Source of the DNA: Propionibacterium sp.
GTDB taxonomy: Bacteria > Actinomycetota > Actinomycetes > Propionibacteriales > Propionibacteriaceae
DNA length: 64,000 nucleotides
Direction: 5' to 3'
NCBI GenBank assembly: GCA_012517405.1
Contig: JAAYVB010000006.1
Span: 1 to 64,000 of the forward strand
Notes under the pieces: generated by a model
The model's input: only the letters and a program-made list of their open reading frames with translations
Databases searched by the model: none
Told to the model about the DNA's origin: nothing
Shown here: positions 9,466 to 18,972 of the stretch, piece by piece
Layout: every line of letters starts with the position of its first letter
Position numbering within the stretch: the first letter of the stretch is position 1
Translations under genes and position numbers: made by a program

Positions 9466-10800
9466 ATGACAGATCTGGAACAAGAACGATGGAACTTGGA
9501 CCAGGTTCAGCGGATGACCGCAGACTATTCCGAAGCGACGGGACTCGCTTCGGTAATCGTGGAGGCGCGCGGGGTACCAGTGGCGGCACCCTGCGTATTC
9601 ACCGAGTTCTGCCAGGCCATGCGCTCGGATCCGGTGCGAGCCAAGCTTTGTGAGAGCTGTGACGCTCATGGCGGACTGCAGTCTCTGATCGAACAGTCGC
9701 CGCGCATCTATCGATGTCATGCCGGCCTGATCGACTTCAGTGTGCCGATGATGGAAGGAGACAAGTATCTGGGAGCGATCGCTTCGGGTCAGGTGCGTCA
9801 GACCGACGACGCCGATCAACCGCAGTATCTGACCACCGGTAGCACCTGGCAGGACGATCCACGCCTGGTCGAGCTGTACAACCAGGTTCCCGTCTATTCA
9901 CGCCGACGCATCATTGCGGCATCGGAGACGCTGCTCGGGCTGAGCAAGTCCGCCGGACTGGTCAACAAGTGCCCGATCTTCAATCTGCCGACCAGGTCGG
10001 GCTCTCGTGCCGCCGAGACCGTGCACCCGGAGCGCACTCAACCGCAATTCCAGTTGCTGACCCAGATCGTTTCAGCAGATGACGAATCCGGCTCCCGAAC
10101 CGTCTCCGAGCACCACGCTGCGCTGCGCGATGCGCTCACCGCGGAGAACCTGGACGAAGCATTCAGCCAAGCCAGCATCATGTTGGATGAGGCATTCGCG
10201 GTTCGCGGCGAGCTGCGCGAACAGCTGGCGCTGATCGAGGAGACCGTGGTGGCAGTCGCCGAGGACTGTGCACCGCGAATCACCCAGCACCTGTCCGAAC
10301 TGGTGAAGGCCCAGCAGCGCGCCCGCACCACGACGAGCAACCGCTACCAGTGCCAGCTCTACCTCGAACGGCTGCTCACCATGGTCTTGGACGAGATCAC
10401 GCGTTCACGTCCACAACGGCGGCCGGATCTGGGCGACCTGCTCAACGAGATCGCCCGGCATCCCAACCACCCGTACACGCTCACCGAGGCCTCCGACATG
10501 TTGCACTGGTCGCCCGGCCACTTCTCCAAGCTGTTCAAATCCGTCACAGGATGCACATTCGTGTCGTACATCGCCACACGGAGGATCTCACGCGCGCAAC
10601 TGATGTTAGCTTTCACCGAGACGCCAGTTCGCAAGATCGCGGCTGACTTGGGTTTCAACCAGGTCAACTACTTCTCGCGGGTGTTCCGGACCTACACGGG
10701 AATGGCTCCGAGCGAATACCGGCGTCAGTACACGTCGCGCAATGGAGGTCCTTCCGGTGCATCGCTTTCAGCTCAGCACGACTCTTTGCTACGGGCCTGA
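9466..10800 (+). CDS. pocR: PocR-type transcriptional activator (PocR sensor plus AraC HTH)
   Basis: This 444-residue regulator has an N-terminal PocR ligand-binding domain (about residues 1-165) with the typical cysteines in FCQAMRSDPVRAKLCESC and YRCHAGLIDFSVPM. The C-terminal 100 residues are an AraC-type double helix-turn-helix (ILRKIAADLGF-like region around VRKIAADLGFNQVNYFSRVF). PocR proteins activate pdu/cob genes in response to 1,2-propanediol or glycerol. The ATG start has a strong GGGAGGG site. It sits at the head of the pdu genes and its 3' end overlaps the start of pduQ, so it is probably co-transcribed with pduQ. Confidence 0.92.
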   Translation: MTDLEQERWNLDQVQRMTADYSEATGLASVIVEARGVPVAAPCVFTEFCQAMRSDPVRAKLCESCDAHGGLQSLIEQSPRIYRCHAGLIDFSVPMMEGDKYLGAIASGQVRQTDDADQPQYLTTGSTWQDDPRLVELYNQVPVYSRRRIIAASETLLGLSKSAGLVNKCPIFNLPTRSGSRAAETVHPERTQPQFQLLTQIVSADDESGSRTVSEHHAALRDALTAENLDEAFSQASIMLDEAFAVRGELREQLALIEETVVAVAEDCAPRITQHLSELVKAQQRARTTTSNRYQCQLYLERLLTMVLDEITRSRPQRRPDLGDLLNEIARHPNHPYTLTEASDMLHWSPGHFSKLFKSVTGCTFVSYIATRRISRAQLMLAFTETPVRKIAADLGFNQVNYFSRVFRTYTGMAPSEYRRQYTSRNGGPSGASLSAQHDSLLRA

Positions 10801-11887
10801 CGCGCTCGCAGAACTGTCGGAACTGTCCGGACGCAGGGTCTTCATCGTCACTGATGGCTTCATGGTCAACACGGCGCTGATGGCCCGCGTCCGAGATCAG
10901 CTGGTCGACGCGCAACTCGCGATCTTCGACGAGGTGCAGCCCAACCCCGACATCGACGCGGTGGCAGCAGGGTTGCAGTCCTACCTCGCGTTCGACCCGC
11001 AGGCCATTCTCGCCATCGGCGGCGGGTCGGCCATCGACACCGCGAAGGCTGTCCGCAAGATGGCCATCGAGCAGGGACATCACGCGCAGTCGGGCTTCTA
11101 CATCCTGCCGACTACCAGTGGTACCGGCTCGGAGGTTTCTTCCTTCGCCGTGGTCACCGACCCGAAGACACACGCCAAGCTGCCGCTGGAATCGGCCGAC
11201 ATGATCGCCGACGTGGCCATCCTCGACCCGCAGGCCGTTCGCACCGCGCCGCCCAAGCTCACTGCCGATTCCGGCATGGACGCCATCAGTCACGCCATCG
11301 AGGCCTATGTGGGCAAGGGCCACAACGACTTCTCCGATGCACTCGCCGAGAAGTCATTACGCCTGGCCAACCTCTATTTGGTGCGATGTTTCGTGGACGG
11401 TGACGATATCGTGGCGCGCGAACACCAGCACACTGGCGCCACCATGGCCGGGATCGCCTTCGAGAACGCCGCGCTGGGCATCGTGCACGGTCTTTCACAC
11501 TCGATCGGCGGCACCTTCCCAGTCGCGCACGGACGCCTCAACGGCATCCTGCTACCGCATGTCATCGAGTTCAACGCCGGCGAGCTGGGCTTCGGCCCGG
11601 GCAAGTTGAGCCCGACCGCGCAACGCTACGCGGCCCTGGCCGCCGCGCTCGGGCTCAGCGCCAGCAACCAGCGGAACCTGGTCTTGGCACTGTGCGAGTG
11701 GGTCAAGAAGATGCGCCGAGATCTGAACATGCCGGTCAGCATCACCGAAGCCGGCGTGAACCGCTCGGAGTACAGATCTCGCATCCCCGAGATCGCCCGC
11801 AAGGCAGCCCTCGACTACTGCACCTCCGGCAATCCCGTGCCCGTCACCGAGCAGCAACTGGCCAAGATCCTCACCGCAATCGCCTGA
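10757..11887 (+). CDS. pduQ: PduQ-like iron-dependent 1-propanol dehydrogenase
   Basis: Group III iron-containing alcohol dehydrogenase that would reduce propionaldehyde to 1-propanol inside the compartment and recycle NADH to NAD+. The NAD-binding loop AIGGGSAIDTAK and the metal-binding set (Asp and His in DAISHAIEAYV, His in GIVHGLSHSIGG and FPVAHGRLNG) are present. A GTG at 10757, 8 bases after GGAGG (10744-10748), is a better start than the ATG at 10742, which lies just upstream of that ribosome site. Either way it overlaps pocR. It is 376 residues. The usual place for pduQ is after pduP; here it precedes pduA. Confidence 0.88.
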   Translation: MHRFQLSTTLCYGPDALAELSELSGRRVFIVTDGFMVNTALMARVRDQLVDAQLAIFDEVQPNPDIDAVAAGLQSYLAFDPQAILAIGGGSAIDTAKAVRKMAIEQGHHAQSGFYILPTTSGTGSEVSSFAVVTDPKTHAKLPLESADMIADVAILDPQAVRTAPPKLTADSGMDAISHAIEAYVGKGHNDFSDALAEKSLRLANLYLVRCFVDGDDIVAREHQHTGATMAGIAFENAALGIVHGLSHSIGGTFPVAHGRLNGILLPHVIEFNAGELGFGPGKLSPTAQRYAALAAALGLSASNQRNLVLALCEWVKKMRRDLNMPVSITEAGVNRSEYRSRIPEIARKAALDYCTSGNPVPVTEQQLAKILTAIA

Positions 11888-11974
11888 TCCGGCTCGGGCA
11901 GGGCAGGTCCGCGGGGCCCGGACCCGGTCCGCCCTGCGCCGCCATGCGCACAGCAATACGATTCGCTGATCGAG

Positions 11975-12064
11975 TTGCACATATGTGATCTTCTCCCTAA
12001 TTCTGGTTGCACATTTTGGTTATACCGACCGCATTATCCGATTTGGAGTTGCAGAAAAATGTGC
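11975..12064 (+). promoter_or_regulatory. Candidate PocR operator and promoter region of pduA
   Basis: The 287-base gap between pduQ and pduA is locally AT-rich. TTGCACAT occurs at 11975-11982 and 12007-12014, and TTGCAG at 12049. The spacings are 32 and 42 bases, about three and four helical turns, which suits an AraC-family activator. CACATATGTG (11978-11987) is a perfect palindrome, and GCACATTTT (12009-12017) is inverted at 12056-12064. A possible promoter is TTGCAC at 11975-11980 with TAATTC at 11998-12003 (17-base spacer). Binding by PocR is inference. Confidence 0.5.
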
Positions 12065-12174
12065 CGGAAACTGGTCGCCCAATACCCGAATTCTGTCCGC
12101 AGGTCAGACGTAATCTTTCGGGGAGCGCCCGGGTGGCGAATACCCTCGGGCCCGATCCAACGGAGGAGTTCGGA

Positions 12175-12453
12175 ATGCAAGAGGCTCTCGGAATGGTGGA
12201 GACGAAAGGTTTCGTCCCCGCCGTTGAAGCCGCCGACGCGATGGTGAAGTCGGCAAACGTTGTTCTCATCGGCAAGCAGCAGGTCGGGTCCGGTCTGGTC
12301 ACCGTGCTGGTCCGTGGCGATGTCGGCGCCGTCAAGGCGGCCACCGACGCGGGTGCTGTTGCCGCCCAGAAGGTGGGCGAGCTGGTCTCCGTCCACGTCA
12401 TTCCTCGCCCGCACACCGACGTGGAGAGCATTCTCCCGTCCGTCCAGAAGTGA
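12175..12453 (+). CDS. pduA: PduA, hexameric microcompartment shell protein
   Basis: This 92-residue single BMC-domain protein forms the flat hexagonal tiles of the propanediol microcompartment shell, with a central pore for small substrates. The start [12 protein letters not shown], the [17 protein letters not shown] core and the VHVIPRPH ending are canonical. The ATG at 12175 has a CGGAGGAG ribosome site 6 bases upstream; the open frame extends further left but lacks family similarity there. It is first in the shell/enzyme operon, 14 bases before pduB, and is nearly identical to PduJ further down. A GC-rich hairpin lies in its leader near 12126-12151. Confidence 0.95.
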   Translation: MQEALGMVETKGFVPAVEAADAMVKSANVVLIGKQQVGSGLVTVLVRGDVGAVKAATDAGAVAAQKVGELVSVHVIPRPHTDVESILPSVQK

Positions 12454-12467
12454 GGTCGTGATCACTA

Positions 12468-13292
12468 ATGGCAAATGAGGAACTGGTCAATCAGATCATG
12501 TCCGCCGTGCTGCAGCGAGTAGATGCGAAGGCTCCGCAGGCAGCTGCGGTCGCACCTGCCGCCGCCCCCAAGGGCGCGCTGCCTCCGATCCCGGGCAAGG
12601 TGCCCGCGGTCACGGAGTTCGTCGGCGCGTCCGCTCTGGGTGACACCATCGGACTGGTCATCCCGAATGTGGACCCGCAGATCCACGCCCTGATGGGCAT
12701 CGATGCGAAGTATCGCTCGATCGGCATCATCGGTGACCGCACCGGTGCCGGCCCCCAGATCTTCGCCGCCGATGAGGCAGTGAAGGCGACCAATACCGAG
12801 ATCCTGAAGATCGAGCTCGCCCGTGACACCAAGGGCGGCGCCGGCCACGGCTCCCTGATCATCTTCGGCGCCGAGGACGTCTCCGACGCCCGCCGCGCTG
12901 TCGAGGTCACCTTGTCCGACATCGAGCGCACCTTCGGCGATGTCTACGGAAACGATGCGGGCCACCTGGAATTCCAGTACACGGCTCGCGCCAGCTACGC
13001 GCTAAACAAGGCCTTCGGCGCACCGATCGGCAAGGCATTCGGCATCACCGTGGGTGCCCCGGCCGCCATCGGTGTGGTTCTCGCCGATACCGCAGCGAAG
13101 GCCGCGACCATCGACATCATCGGGTATTCGAGCCCCGCGAAGGGCACCAGCTTCTCCAACGAAGTCATTGCCTCGTTCGCCGGCGACTCGGGCGCCGTAC
13201 GTCAAGCGATCCGCGCCGCCCGCGAAGTCGGCCGCGAACTGCTCGGCGCTCTGGGTGCCTACCCCGAGTCCACCACCACGCCCTACATCTGA
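12468..13292 (+). CDS. pduB: PduB, trimeric tandem-BMC shell protein
   Basis: Tandem BMC-domain protein of 274 residues that forms pseudohexameric trimers in the Pdu shell. The N-terminal extension MANEELVNQIMSAVLQRVDA is an amphipathic helix, followed by an Ala/Pro linker to about residue 45. This fits the known role of the PduB N-terminus in binding the enzyme core to the shell. Two BMC repeats follow: VIPNVDPQIHALMGIDAKYR and the second starting near KAFGITVGAPAAIGVV. It lies between pduA and pduC. Confidence 0.94.
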   Translation: MANEELVNQIMSAVLQRVDAKAPQAAAVAPAAAPKGALPPIPGKVPAVTEFVGASALGDTIGLVIPNVDPQIHALMGIDAKYRSIGIIGDRTGAGPQIFAADEAVKATNTEILKIELARDTKGGAGHGSLIIFGAEDVSDARRAVEVTLSDIERTFGDVYGNDAGHLEFQYTARASYALNKAFGAPIGKAFGITVGAPAAIGVVLADTAAKAATIDIIGYSSPAKGTSFSNEVIASFAGDSGAVRQAIRAAREVGRELLGALGAYPESTTTPYI

Positions 13293-13306
13293 TCCGGGGG
13301 ATTCTA

Positions 13307-14968
13307 GTGAGAAGCAAGCGTTTCGAGGCACTGGACGCCCGGCCGGTCAACCAGGACGGGTATGTCACCGAGTGGCCTGAGGTCGGCCTGATCGCGGTTG
13401 CCGCGCCGGCAGACCCCAAGCCGTCGATCAAGATCGAGAACGGCCTGGTCGTCGAGATGGACGGCAAGAAGCGAGCCGATTTCGACATGCTCGACACCTT
13501 CATCGCCGACTACGGCATCCGGCTCGACAATGCGGAAAAGGTCAACGCGACCGATTCGCTCGAGTTGGCCCAGAAGATGGTCGATTTCCGGGTACCGCGT
13601 TCGGAGGTCGTCAAGCTGACGACCTCGATGACTCCGGCCAAGATCACCGAAGTCGTCAACAAGATGACCGTCCTCGAAATGATGATGGCCGTCACGAAGA
13701 TACGTTCGCGCCTCTTCCCCGCCAACCAAGCACATGTCACCAATGTGCGCGACAACCCGGTGCAGATCGCAGCCGACGCCGCCGAAGGCTCGCTACGCGG
13801 TTTCGCCGAGGAAGAGACCACGGTCGGCATCGTCCGCTACGCGCCGTTCAACGCGATCTCGATCATGGTCGGCGCTCAGGTCGGTCGTCCCGGCATCCTC
13901 ACCCAGTGCTCCGTCGAGGAAGCCACCGAGCTGGCCCTGGGCATGCGCGGGTTCACCGCCTATGCCGAGACGGTCTCGGTCTACGGCACCGAGCAGGTCT
14001 TCATGGATGGCGACGACACGCCGTGGTCGAAGTCCTTCCTGGCCTCCTGCTATGCCTCCCGCGGCCTGAAGATGCGGTTTACCTCAGGTACCGGGTCCGA
14101 GGTCCAGATGGGCTTCGCCGAAGGCAAGTCGATGCTCTATCTGGAGGCCCGGTGCCTCTACGTCGCCAAGGGCGCGGGCTCACAGGGTATCCAGAACGGT
14201 TCGGTCTCCTGCGTCGGCGTTCCTGCCGCCGTTCCGGGCGGTATCCGCGCCATCCTCGCCGAGAACCTCATCGCCATGAGCCTCGACCTGGAGTGCGCCT
14301 CGTCCAACGACCAGTCGTTCACGCATTCGGATCTGCGCCGCGTGGCCCGTACCCTCATGCAGTTCGTGCCTGGCACCGACTTCATCTGCTCGGGCTACTC
14401 GTCCACTCCGAACTACGACAACATGTTCGCCGGTTCGAACTGGGATGCCGATGACTACGACGACTGGCTCATCATCCAGCGCGACCTCAAGATCGACGGC
14501 GGACTGGTCCCGGTGCTCGAGGAGGACGTGGTTCGCGTTCGCAACCACGCCGCCAAGGCCATCCAGGCCATCTTCCGCGAACTCGGCCTGCCCGAGATCA
14601 CCGACGCGGAAGTCGAGGCTGCGACCTATGCCCGCGGTTCGGACGACATGCCCAAGCGCAACGTCGTTGAGGATCTGAAGGCCACCGAGGATCTGATGAA
14701 CCGTGGCATCACGGGCGTCGATCTGGTCAAGGCACTCGACCGGGCCGGCTTCGAAGACGTCGCCACCTCGGTCTACAACATGCTGAAGCAGCGGGTGTCG
14801 GGCGATTACCTGCACACCTCGGCGATCCTGGACGAGAACTTCCACGTGATGAGCGCGGTCAACTACCCGAACGATTACCGCGGGCCGCAGACCGGCTACC
14901 AGATCACCGATGAGCGCTGGGATCAGTTGAAGACCATCCGCCAAGCGATCAGCCCTGAAGAAATCTGA
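13307..14968 (+). CDS. pduC: PduC, large subunit of B12-dependent propanediol dehydratase
   Basis: Catalytic alpha subunit (553 residues) of adenosylcobalamin-dependent diol/glycerol dehydratase, converting 1,2-propanediol to propionaldehyde (and glycerol to 3-hydroxypropionaldehyde). The start [19 protein letters not shown], the MTSGTGSE-like substrate region [13 protein letters not shown], and [11 protein letters not shown] are highly conserved. The first codon is GTG after a G-rich ribosome site. Length matches the family. It is followed after 10 bases by pduD. Dehydratase of this class is inactivated by glycerol and needs PduGH, which are also encoded here. Confidence 0.96.
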   Translation: MRSKRFEALDARPVNQDGYVTEWPEVGLIAVAAPADPKPSIKIENGLVVEMDGKKRADFDMLDTFIADYGIRLDNAEKVNATDSLELAQKMVDFRVPRSEVVKLTTSMTPAKITEVVNKMTVLEMMMAVTKIRSRLFPANQAHVTNVRDNPVQIAADAAEGSLRGFAEEETTVGIVRYAPFNAISIMVGAQVGRPGILTQCSVEEATELALGMRGFTAYAETVSVYGTEQVFMDGDDTPWSKSFLASCYASRGLKMRFTSGTGSEVQMGFAEGKSMLYLEARCLYVAKGAGSQGIQNGSVSCVGVPAAVPGGIRAILAENLIAMSLDLECASSNDQSFTHSDLRRVARTLMQFVPGTDFICSGYSSTPNYDNMFAGSNWDADDYDDWLIIQRDLKIDGGLVPVLEEDVVRVRNHAAKAIQAIFRELGLPEITDAEVEAATYARGSDDMPKRNVVEDLKATEDLMNRGITGVDLVKALDRAGFEDVATSVYNMLKQRVSGDYLHTSAILDENFHVMSAVNYPNDYRGPQTGYQITDERWDQLKTIRQAISPEEI

Positions 14969-14978
14969 GGTGATGACA

Positions 14979-15635
14979 ATGGACGAGAAGACACTGCGCG
15001 CCATTATCGAAGAGGTCATCAACGACTTCACCGGCGGATCATCCGGCGGCACTGCGCTGGCGACCGCTCCGGCTCCCGAGCAGGGTGAACAGCTGGTCAT
15101 CACCGAGGACGGCCCGGCCAAGAGGGGCGTCAGCCCCCGCGAGGTCGTCATCGCCCTGTCGCCGGCTTTCGGCGGCGTGATGACCAAGACGATCATCGGC
15201 ATCCCGCACGCCAAGGTGCTGCGCGAGATCTGCGCGGGCATCGAGGAGGAGGGCCTGACCTATCGGTTCATCCGGTCGTACCGCACGGCTGATGTGGGAT
15301 TCATCGCCCACGATGCCGCCGAGTATTCCGGTTCGGGAATCGGCATCGGCATTCAGTCCCGCGGCACCACGGTGATCCACCAGGCCGACCTGCCGCCGCT
15401 GTCGAACCTCGAACTGTTCCCGCAGGCCCCGCTGATCGACCTGGAGACGTTCCGCGCCATCGGCCGCAACGCGGCCAAGTACGCCAAGGGTGAGGCACCC
15501 GAGCCGGTACCGGTCCGCAACGACCAGATGGCCCGCCCGACATACCAGGCGATCGCGGCTGTCATGCACATCAAGGAAGTCCAGCTCACCGATCCGAACA
15601 AGAAGACTCAGGCCCTTCGGGTCGAGTACCGATAG
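14979..15635 (+). CDS. pduD: PduD, medium subunit of propanediol dehydratase
   Basis: Beta subunit (218 residues from the ATG at 14979) that helps bind coenzyme B12. Its N-terminus [20 protein letters not shown] is an amphipathic helix followed by a Gly/Ala-rich linker, the classic encapsulation peptide that sends the dehydratase into the shell. The catalytic core begins around residue 45 ([11 protein letters not shown]). A GTG at 14970 and an ATG at 14973 are in the same frame. The 14979 ATG is preferred because GAGG lies 8 bases upstream and the helix then starts at the first residue. Confidence 0.94.
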   Translation: MDEKTLRAIIEEVINDFTGGSSGGTALATAPAPEQGEQLVITEDGPAKRGVSPREVVIALSPAFGGVMTKTIIGIPHAKVLREICAGIEEEGLTYRFIRSYRTADVGFIAHDAAEYSGSGIGIGIQSRGTTVIHQADLPPLSNLELFPQAPLIDLETFRAIGRNAAKYAKGEAPEPVPVRNDQMARPTYQAIAAVMHIKEVQLTDPNKKTQALRVEYR

Positions 15636-15645
15636 GAGGCCAACC

Positions 15646-16173
15646 ATGGAATCAGAAGAACTGATCCGCCATGTCATGGCGGAGGTGATGGCCAAGCTCG
15701 GCAACGACCAGGTAGCGCCGGGCTCGACCCTTACCGCCCCGGCCGGCGCCGCTGCCTCCGGCCAGATGGATGCCAGCAACTACCCGCTGGGCGAGAAGGT
15801 TCCCGACCAGATCCGTTCGGCCTCCGGCAGGAAACTGTCCGAGTTCAGCCTCGACAAGGTGCGGGCGGGCGAACTGACCGCAGCCGACTTCCGGATTGCA
15901 CCCGAGACGTTGCGGATGCAGGCCGAGGTCGCCGAGTCGGTCGACCGTGATTCGCTGGGCCGCAACATGCGTCGCGCCGCCGAGCTGATCAAGGTGCCCG
16001 ACGACGAACTGCTCGATGTCTACAACGCGCTGCGTCCGTACCGCTCGACCAAGGCCGAGCTGTACGCGATCGCCGACAAGCTCGAGAAGGACTACGGCTG
16101 CCAGGTGAACGCGAAGTTCATTCGCGAGGCGGCCGACGTCTACGAGAAGCGCGGCCGTCTCAAGAGCGAGTGA
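15646..16173 (+). CDS. pduE: PduE, small subunit of propanediol dehydratase
   Basis: Gamma subunit (175 residues) of the dehydratase. It also begins with an amphipathic helix, MESEELIRHVMAEVMAKLG, and an Ala-rich linker, so it may carry a second targeting or solubility element. The core DYPLGEK-like segment (NYPLGEKVPDQIRSASGRKL) and FEAADVYEKRGR-type ending (REAADVYEKRGRLK) are conserved. The ATG at 15646 has a TAGGAGG ribosome site. It lies 10 bases after pduD and 21 before pduG. Confidence 0.94.
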   Translation: MESEELIRHVMAEVMAKLGNDQVAPGSTLTAPAGAAASGQMDASNYPLGEKVPDQIRSASGRKLSEFSLDKVRAGELTAADFRIAPETLRMQAEVAESVDRDSLGRNMRRAAELIKVPDDELLDVYNALRPYRSTKAELYAIADKLEKDYGCQVNAKFIREAADVYEKRGRLKSE

Positions 16174-16194
16174 CTGGGCATCTCGGAGAATCTC

Positions 16195-18015
16195 ATGGCG
16201 TTGATTGCAGGCATCGACATCGGTAACGCGACCACCGAAGTGGCGCTCGCGGAGACTTCCGCGGGCGCTGCCCCGGCCTTCCTCGCGTCCTCGATCGTGC
16301 CGACCACGGGCATCAAGGGCACCCCGCAGAACACGCAGGGCATCTTCCAATCACTGAGCCTCGCGCTGGACCAGGCGCACCGCAAGCTGGAAGACCTTGA
16401 TCTCATCCGGATCAATCAGGCGGCGCCGGTCATCGGCGACGTGGCCATGGAGACCATCTCCGAGACGATCATCACCGAATCCACCATGATCGGTCACAAC
16501 CCCGGTACCCCAGGGGGACTGGGTATCGGGGTTGGGACCACGGTCAGGATCGACGAGCTCGACGCCGTCGATCCTGACCTGGCCGTCATCGTGGTGGCCG
16601 ACAAGTCCCACACCTTCGGCGACGTGGCGGCCCGCATCAACGCCGCCGCGGCCCGAATCACGATCACCGGCGCGATCCTGCAGTCCGACGACGGTGTCTT
16701 GGTGCACAACCGCCTGACGCACAAGATCCCGATCGTGGACGAGGTCAGCCTGGTCGACAAGGTCCCCATCGGGATGCTCGCCGCCATCGAGGTGGCCGCA
16801 CCCGGACGCATCATCGAAACACTGTCCAACCCGTACGGCATCGCCACCTTGTTCGGCCTGACCTCCGACGAGACGGCATCGGTGGTACCGATGGCCCGCG
16901 CGCTGGTCGGAAACCGATCGGCAGTGGTCATCAAGACCCCCAAGGGTGATGTCACCGAGCGCCGGATCCCTGCCGGCACCCTGATCTTCAAGGGCGAACG
17001 CCGCAACGCCGAAGTCGATGTGGACCGTGGCGCCGAGGAGATCATGCGGGTCAGCGGCACCGTGGGCTGCATCACCAATATCGAAGGAGAGGCCGGAACC
17101 AATATCGGCGGCATGCTCGAGAAGGTTCGCGCCGTGATGGGCCGGCTCACCGATCGCGATCCCAGCGGTATCGAGGTCACCGATCTGCTGGCCGTGGACA
17201 CCCAGGTACCCCAGCAGGTCACCGGTGGTCTGGCCGGCGAGTTCTCGCTGGAATCGGCGGTCGGCATCGCCGCCATGGTCAAGGCCGATCACCTGCAGAT
17301 GAAGCGGATCGCCGACGACATGACCACCCAGTTCGGCGTCCCCGTCGAAGTGGGGGGTGTGGAGGCCGACATGGCGGTGCGCGGCGCTCTGACTACTCCG
17401 GGCGCATCGATACCGATCGCCATCCTCGACATGGGTGCCGGTTCCACGGACGCGTCGGTACTGCGCTCCGACGGAACTGCGCATTCGATCCATCTGGCGG
17501 GCGCCGGCAATATGGTGACCCTGCTGATCAAGTCGGAGCTCGGCCTGGAAAGCGACGACGACGCCGAGAACATCAAGCGCTATCCGCTGGCTCGTGTGGA
17601 GACGCTGTTCCACATCCGCCACGAGGACGGCTCGGTGCAGTTCTTCGACGCTCCCCTGCCACCGCACATCTTTGCCCGTACCGTCGTGCTGACCCCCGAC
17701 GGCATGCTGCCGCTGCCGCTCAAGCAGCCGCTCGAGGTGATCCGCCAGGTACGCATCCACGCCAAGGAACGGGTCTTCGTCACCAACGCGATTCGTGCGC
17801 TGGCGGCCGTCAGTCCCACGAACAATGTCCGCGACATCGCCCATGTCGTGCTCGTCGGCGGCTCGTCGCTGGACTTCGAGATCCCGCAGCTGGTCACCAA
17901 GGCGCTCGCCGAGTTCCGGGTGGTCGCCGGCCGCGGCAATATCCGCGGCACCGAGGGTCCGCGCAATGCCGTGGCCACCGGGCTCGTGCTCGCTTGGGGA
18001 GCCCAACATGAGTGA
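16195..18015 (+). CDS. pduG: PduG, large subunit of diol dehydratase reactivase
   Basis: 606-residue ATP-dependent, Hsp70-like reactivating factor that exchanges damaged cobalamin in the dehydratase. The ASKHA-fold start LIAGIDIGNATTEVALAE, the PGTPGGLGIGVGTT stretch and the phosphate-binding LDMGAGSTDASV are visible. Works as a complex with PduH, whose start codon overlaps its last codons. A 597-codon antisense frame over the gene is a GC-driven shadow. Intact and of normal length. Confidence 0.95.
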   Translation: MALIAGIDIGNATTEVALAETSAGAAPAFLASSIVPTTGIKGTPQNTQGIFQSLSLALDQAHRKLEDLDLIRINQAAPVIGDVAMETISETIITESTMIGHNPGTPGGLGIGVGTTVRIDELDAVDPDLAVIVVADKSHTFGDVAARINAAAARITITGAILQSDDGVLVHNRLTHKIPIVDEVSLVDKVPIGMLAAIEVAAPGRIIETLSNPYGIATLFGLTSDETASVVPMARALVGNRSAVVIKTPKGDVTERRIPAGTLIFKGERRNAEVDVDRGAEEIMRVSGTVGCITNIEGEAGTNIGGMLEKVRAVMGRLTDRDPSGIEVTDLLAVDTQVPQQVTGGLAGEFSLESAVGIAAMVKADHLQMKRIADDMTTQFGVPVEVGGVEADMAVRGALTTPGASIPIAILDMGAGSTDASVLRSDGTAHSIHLAGAGNMVTLLIKSELGLESDDDAENIKRYPLARVETLFHIRHEDGSVQFFDAPLPPHIFARTVVLTPDGMLPLPLKQPLEVIRQVRIHAKERVFVTNAIRALAAVSPTNNVRDIAHVVLVGGSSLDFEIPQLVTKALAEFRVVAGRGNIRGTEGPRNAVATGLVLAWGAQHE

Positions 18016-18367
18016 GCGGCCCACGATCTGCGTGCGGATCAACGACGCCATCGCCCACACCCGGGTCGCCGACCTGCTGAATGGCATCGAAGAAGAACAG
18101 GTGCCCGCCGAGCTGAGCCGCCACGGCGAGCTCAATCCCCTCATCCTGGCCCACGACGCCAGTGAACAGTCGCGGCTGGGCGTCGGTGTCGGAGTGGCGC
18201 TCGACTATGTGGTCATCACCACCGAGAAGCTGCCGGTCGATCGTCCCTACCTGGTCGTGATTCTCAACCGGTCGGCCGCCAGTGACCGGGCCGCCGGCAC
18301 CAACGCGGCGCGTCTGGTGAAGCGGATGCCCTTGATTGACCTCAGACAACTTGCCCCTGCGGAGTGA
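18008..18367 (+). CDS. pduH: PduH, small subunit of diol dehydratase reactivase
   Basis: 119-residue partner of PduG, structurally like the dehydratase beta subunit, which it displaces during reactivation. The start MSERPTICVRINDAI and the conserved EEEQVPAEL and LGVGVGVALDYVVITTEKL stretches identify it. The ATG at 18008 overlaps the end of pduG by 8 bases, so translation of the two subunits is coupled. The frame is open further upstream inside pduG but without similarity. Confidence 0.92.
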   Translation: MSERPTICVRINDAIAHTRVADLLNGIEEEQVPAELSRHGELNPLILAHDASEQSRLGVGVGVALDYVVITTEKLPVDRPYLVVILNRSAASDRAAGTNAARLVKRMPLIDLRQLAPAE

Positions 18368-18380
18368 AGGACTGATACAG

Positions 18381-18947
18381 ATGATGAACTTGAGCCTCGG
18401 CACCATCGAGGTGTGCGGGCTTCCGGCAGCCCTGGAAGCCGCAGATGTCGCATGCAAGACCGCCGACGTCAAGCTGATCGGCTACGAGGCCACCGATGGT
18501 CTCGGCATGGTCGCCGTGAAGATCGAAGGCAATGTCTCGGCGGTCCAGTCGGCCATCGCCGCCGCCAGGGCCGCGGCCGGACGAATCACCACGGTCTTCG
18601 CGACCTCGGTCATCGCCCGGCCGAATCCGCAGATCGAGCCGGTCGTCGACACCGACGTGACCGTGGGACGCGGCGCGGCGACCTCGGCGACCCCGCTCGA
18701 GTCGAAGCCACGTCCCCGCCGGAAGGCCGCAGTGCCGACGCCCGCGCCGGCCGAGGCCGAACCGACTGCGACGGTTGCCGAGCCCACCGTCGATGCTGTG
18801 CCTGCAGAGACCGAACCGATCGCACCGGAATCCCCGGCGGCCCAGACCGCCGCCGACCAGGACGCGGGCGAGCCCGCGCAGACTGCTGCACCGGCGCGTC
18901 CGGCCCGTACCGGTCAGCGCGCCAAGTCCAGCTACGCCAAGAAATAA
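18381..18947 (+). CDS. pduK: PduK, BMC shell protein with long disordered C-terminal tail
   Basis: 188-residue minor shell protein. Residues 1 to about 88 are a BMC domain (LSLGTIEVCGLPAALEAADV, then VIARPNPQ at its end). The remaining 100 residues are Pro/Ala/Glu/Thr-rich, low complexity and end in the basic RAKSSYAKK. PduK homologues carry variable C-terminal extensions; the tail here has no cysteines, so it cannot bind an iron-sulfur cluster. Start taken at the ATG at 18381; the adjacent ATG at 18384 is equally possible. It precedes pduJ by 25 bases. Confidence 0.9.
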   Translation: MMNLSLGTIEVCGLPAALEAADVACKTADVKLIGYEATDGLGMVAVKIEGNVSAVQSAIAAARAAAGRITTVFATSVIARPNPQIEPVVDTDVTVGRGAATSATPLESKPRPRRKAAVPTPAPAEAEPTATVAEPTVDAVPAETEPIAPESPAAQTAADQDAGEPAQTAAPARPARTGQRAKSSYAKK

Positions 18948-18972
18948 CACCCACTAGGAGAGGAAGAAGCCC

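Noticed and set aside
16351..18144. 597-codon antisense frame over pduG
   Set aside because: Shadow of pduG in high-GC DNA; no domain or ribosome site seen.
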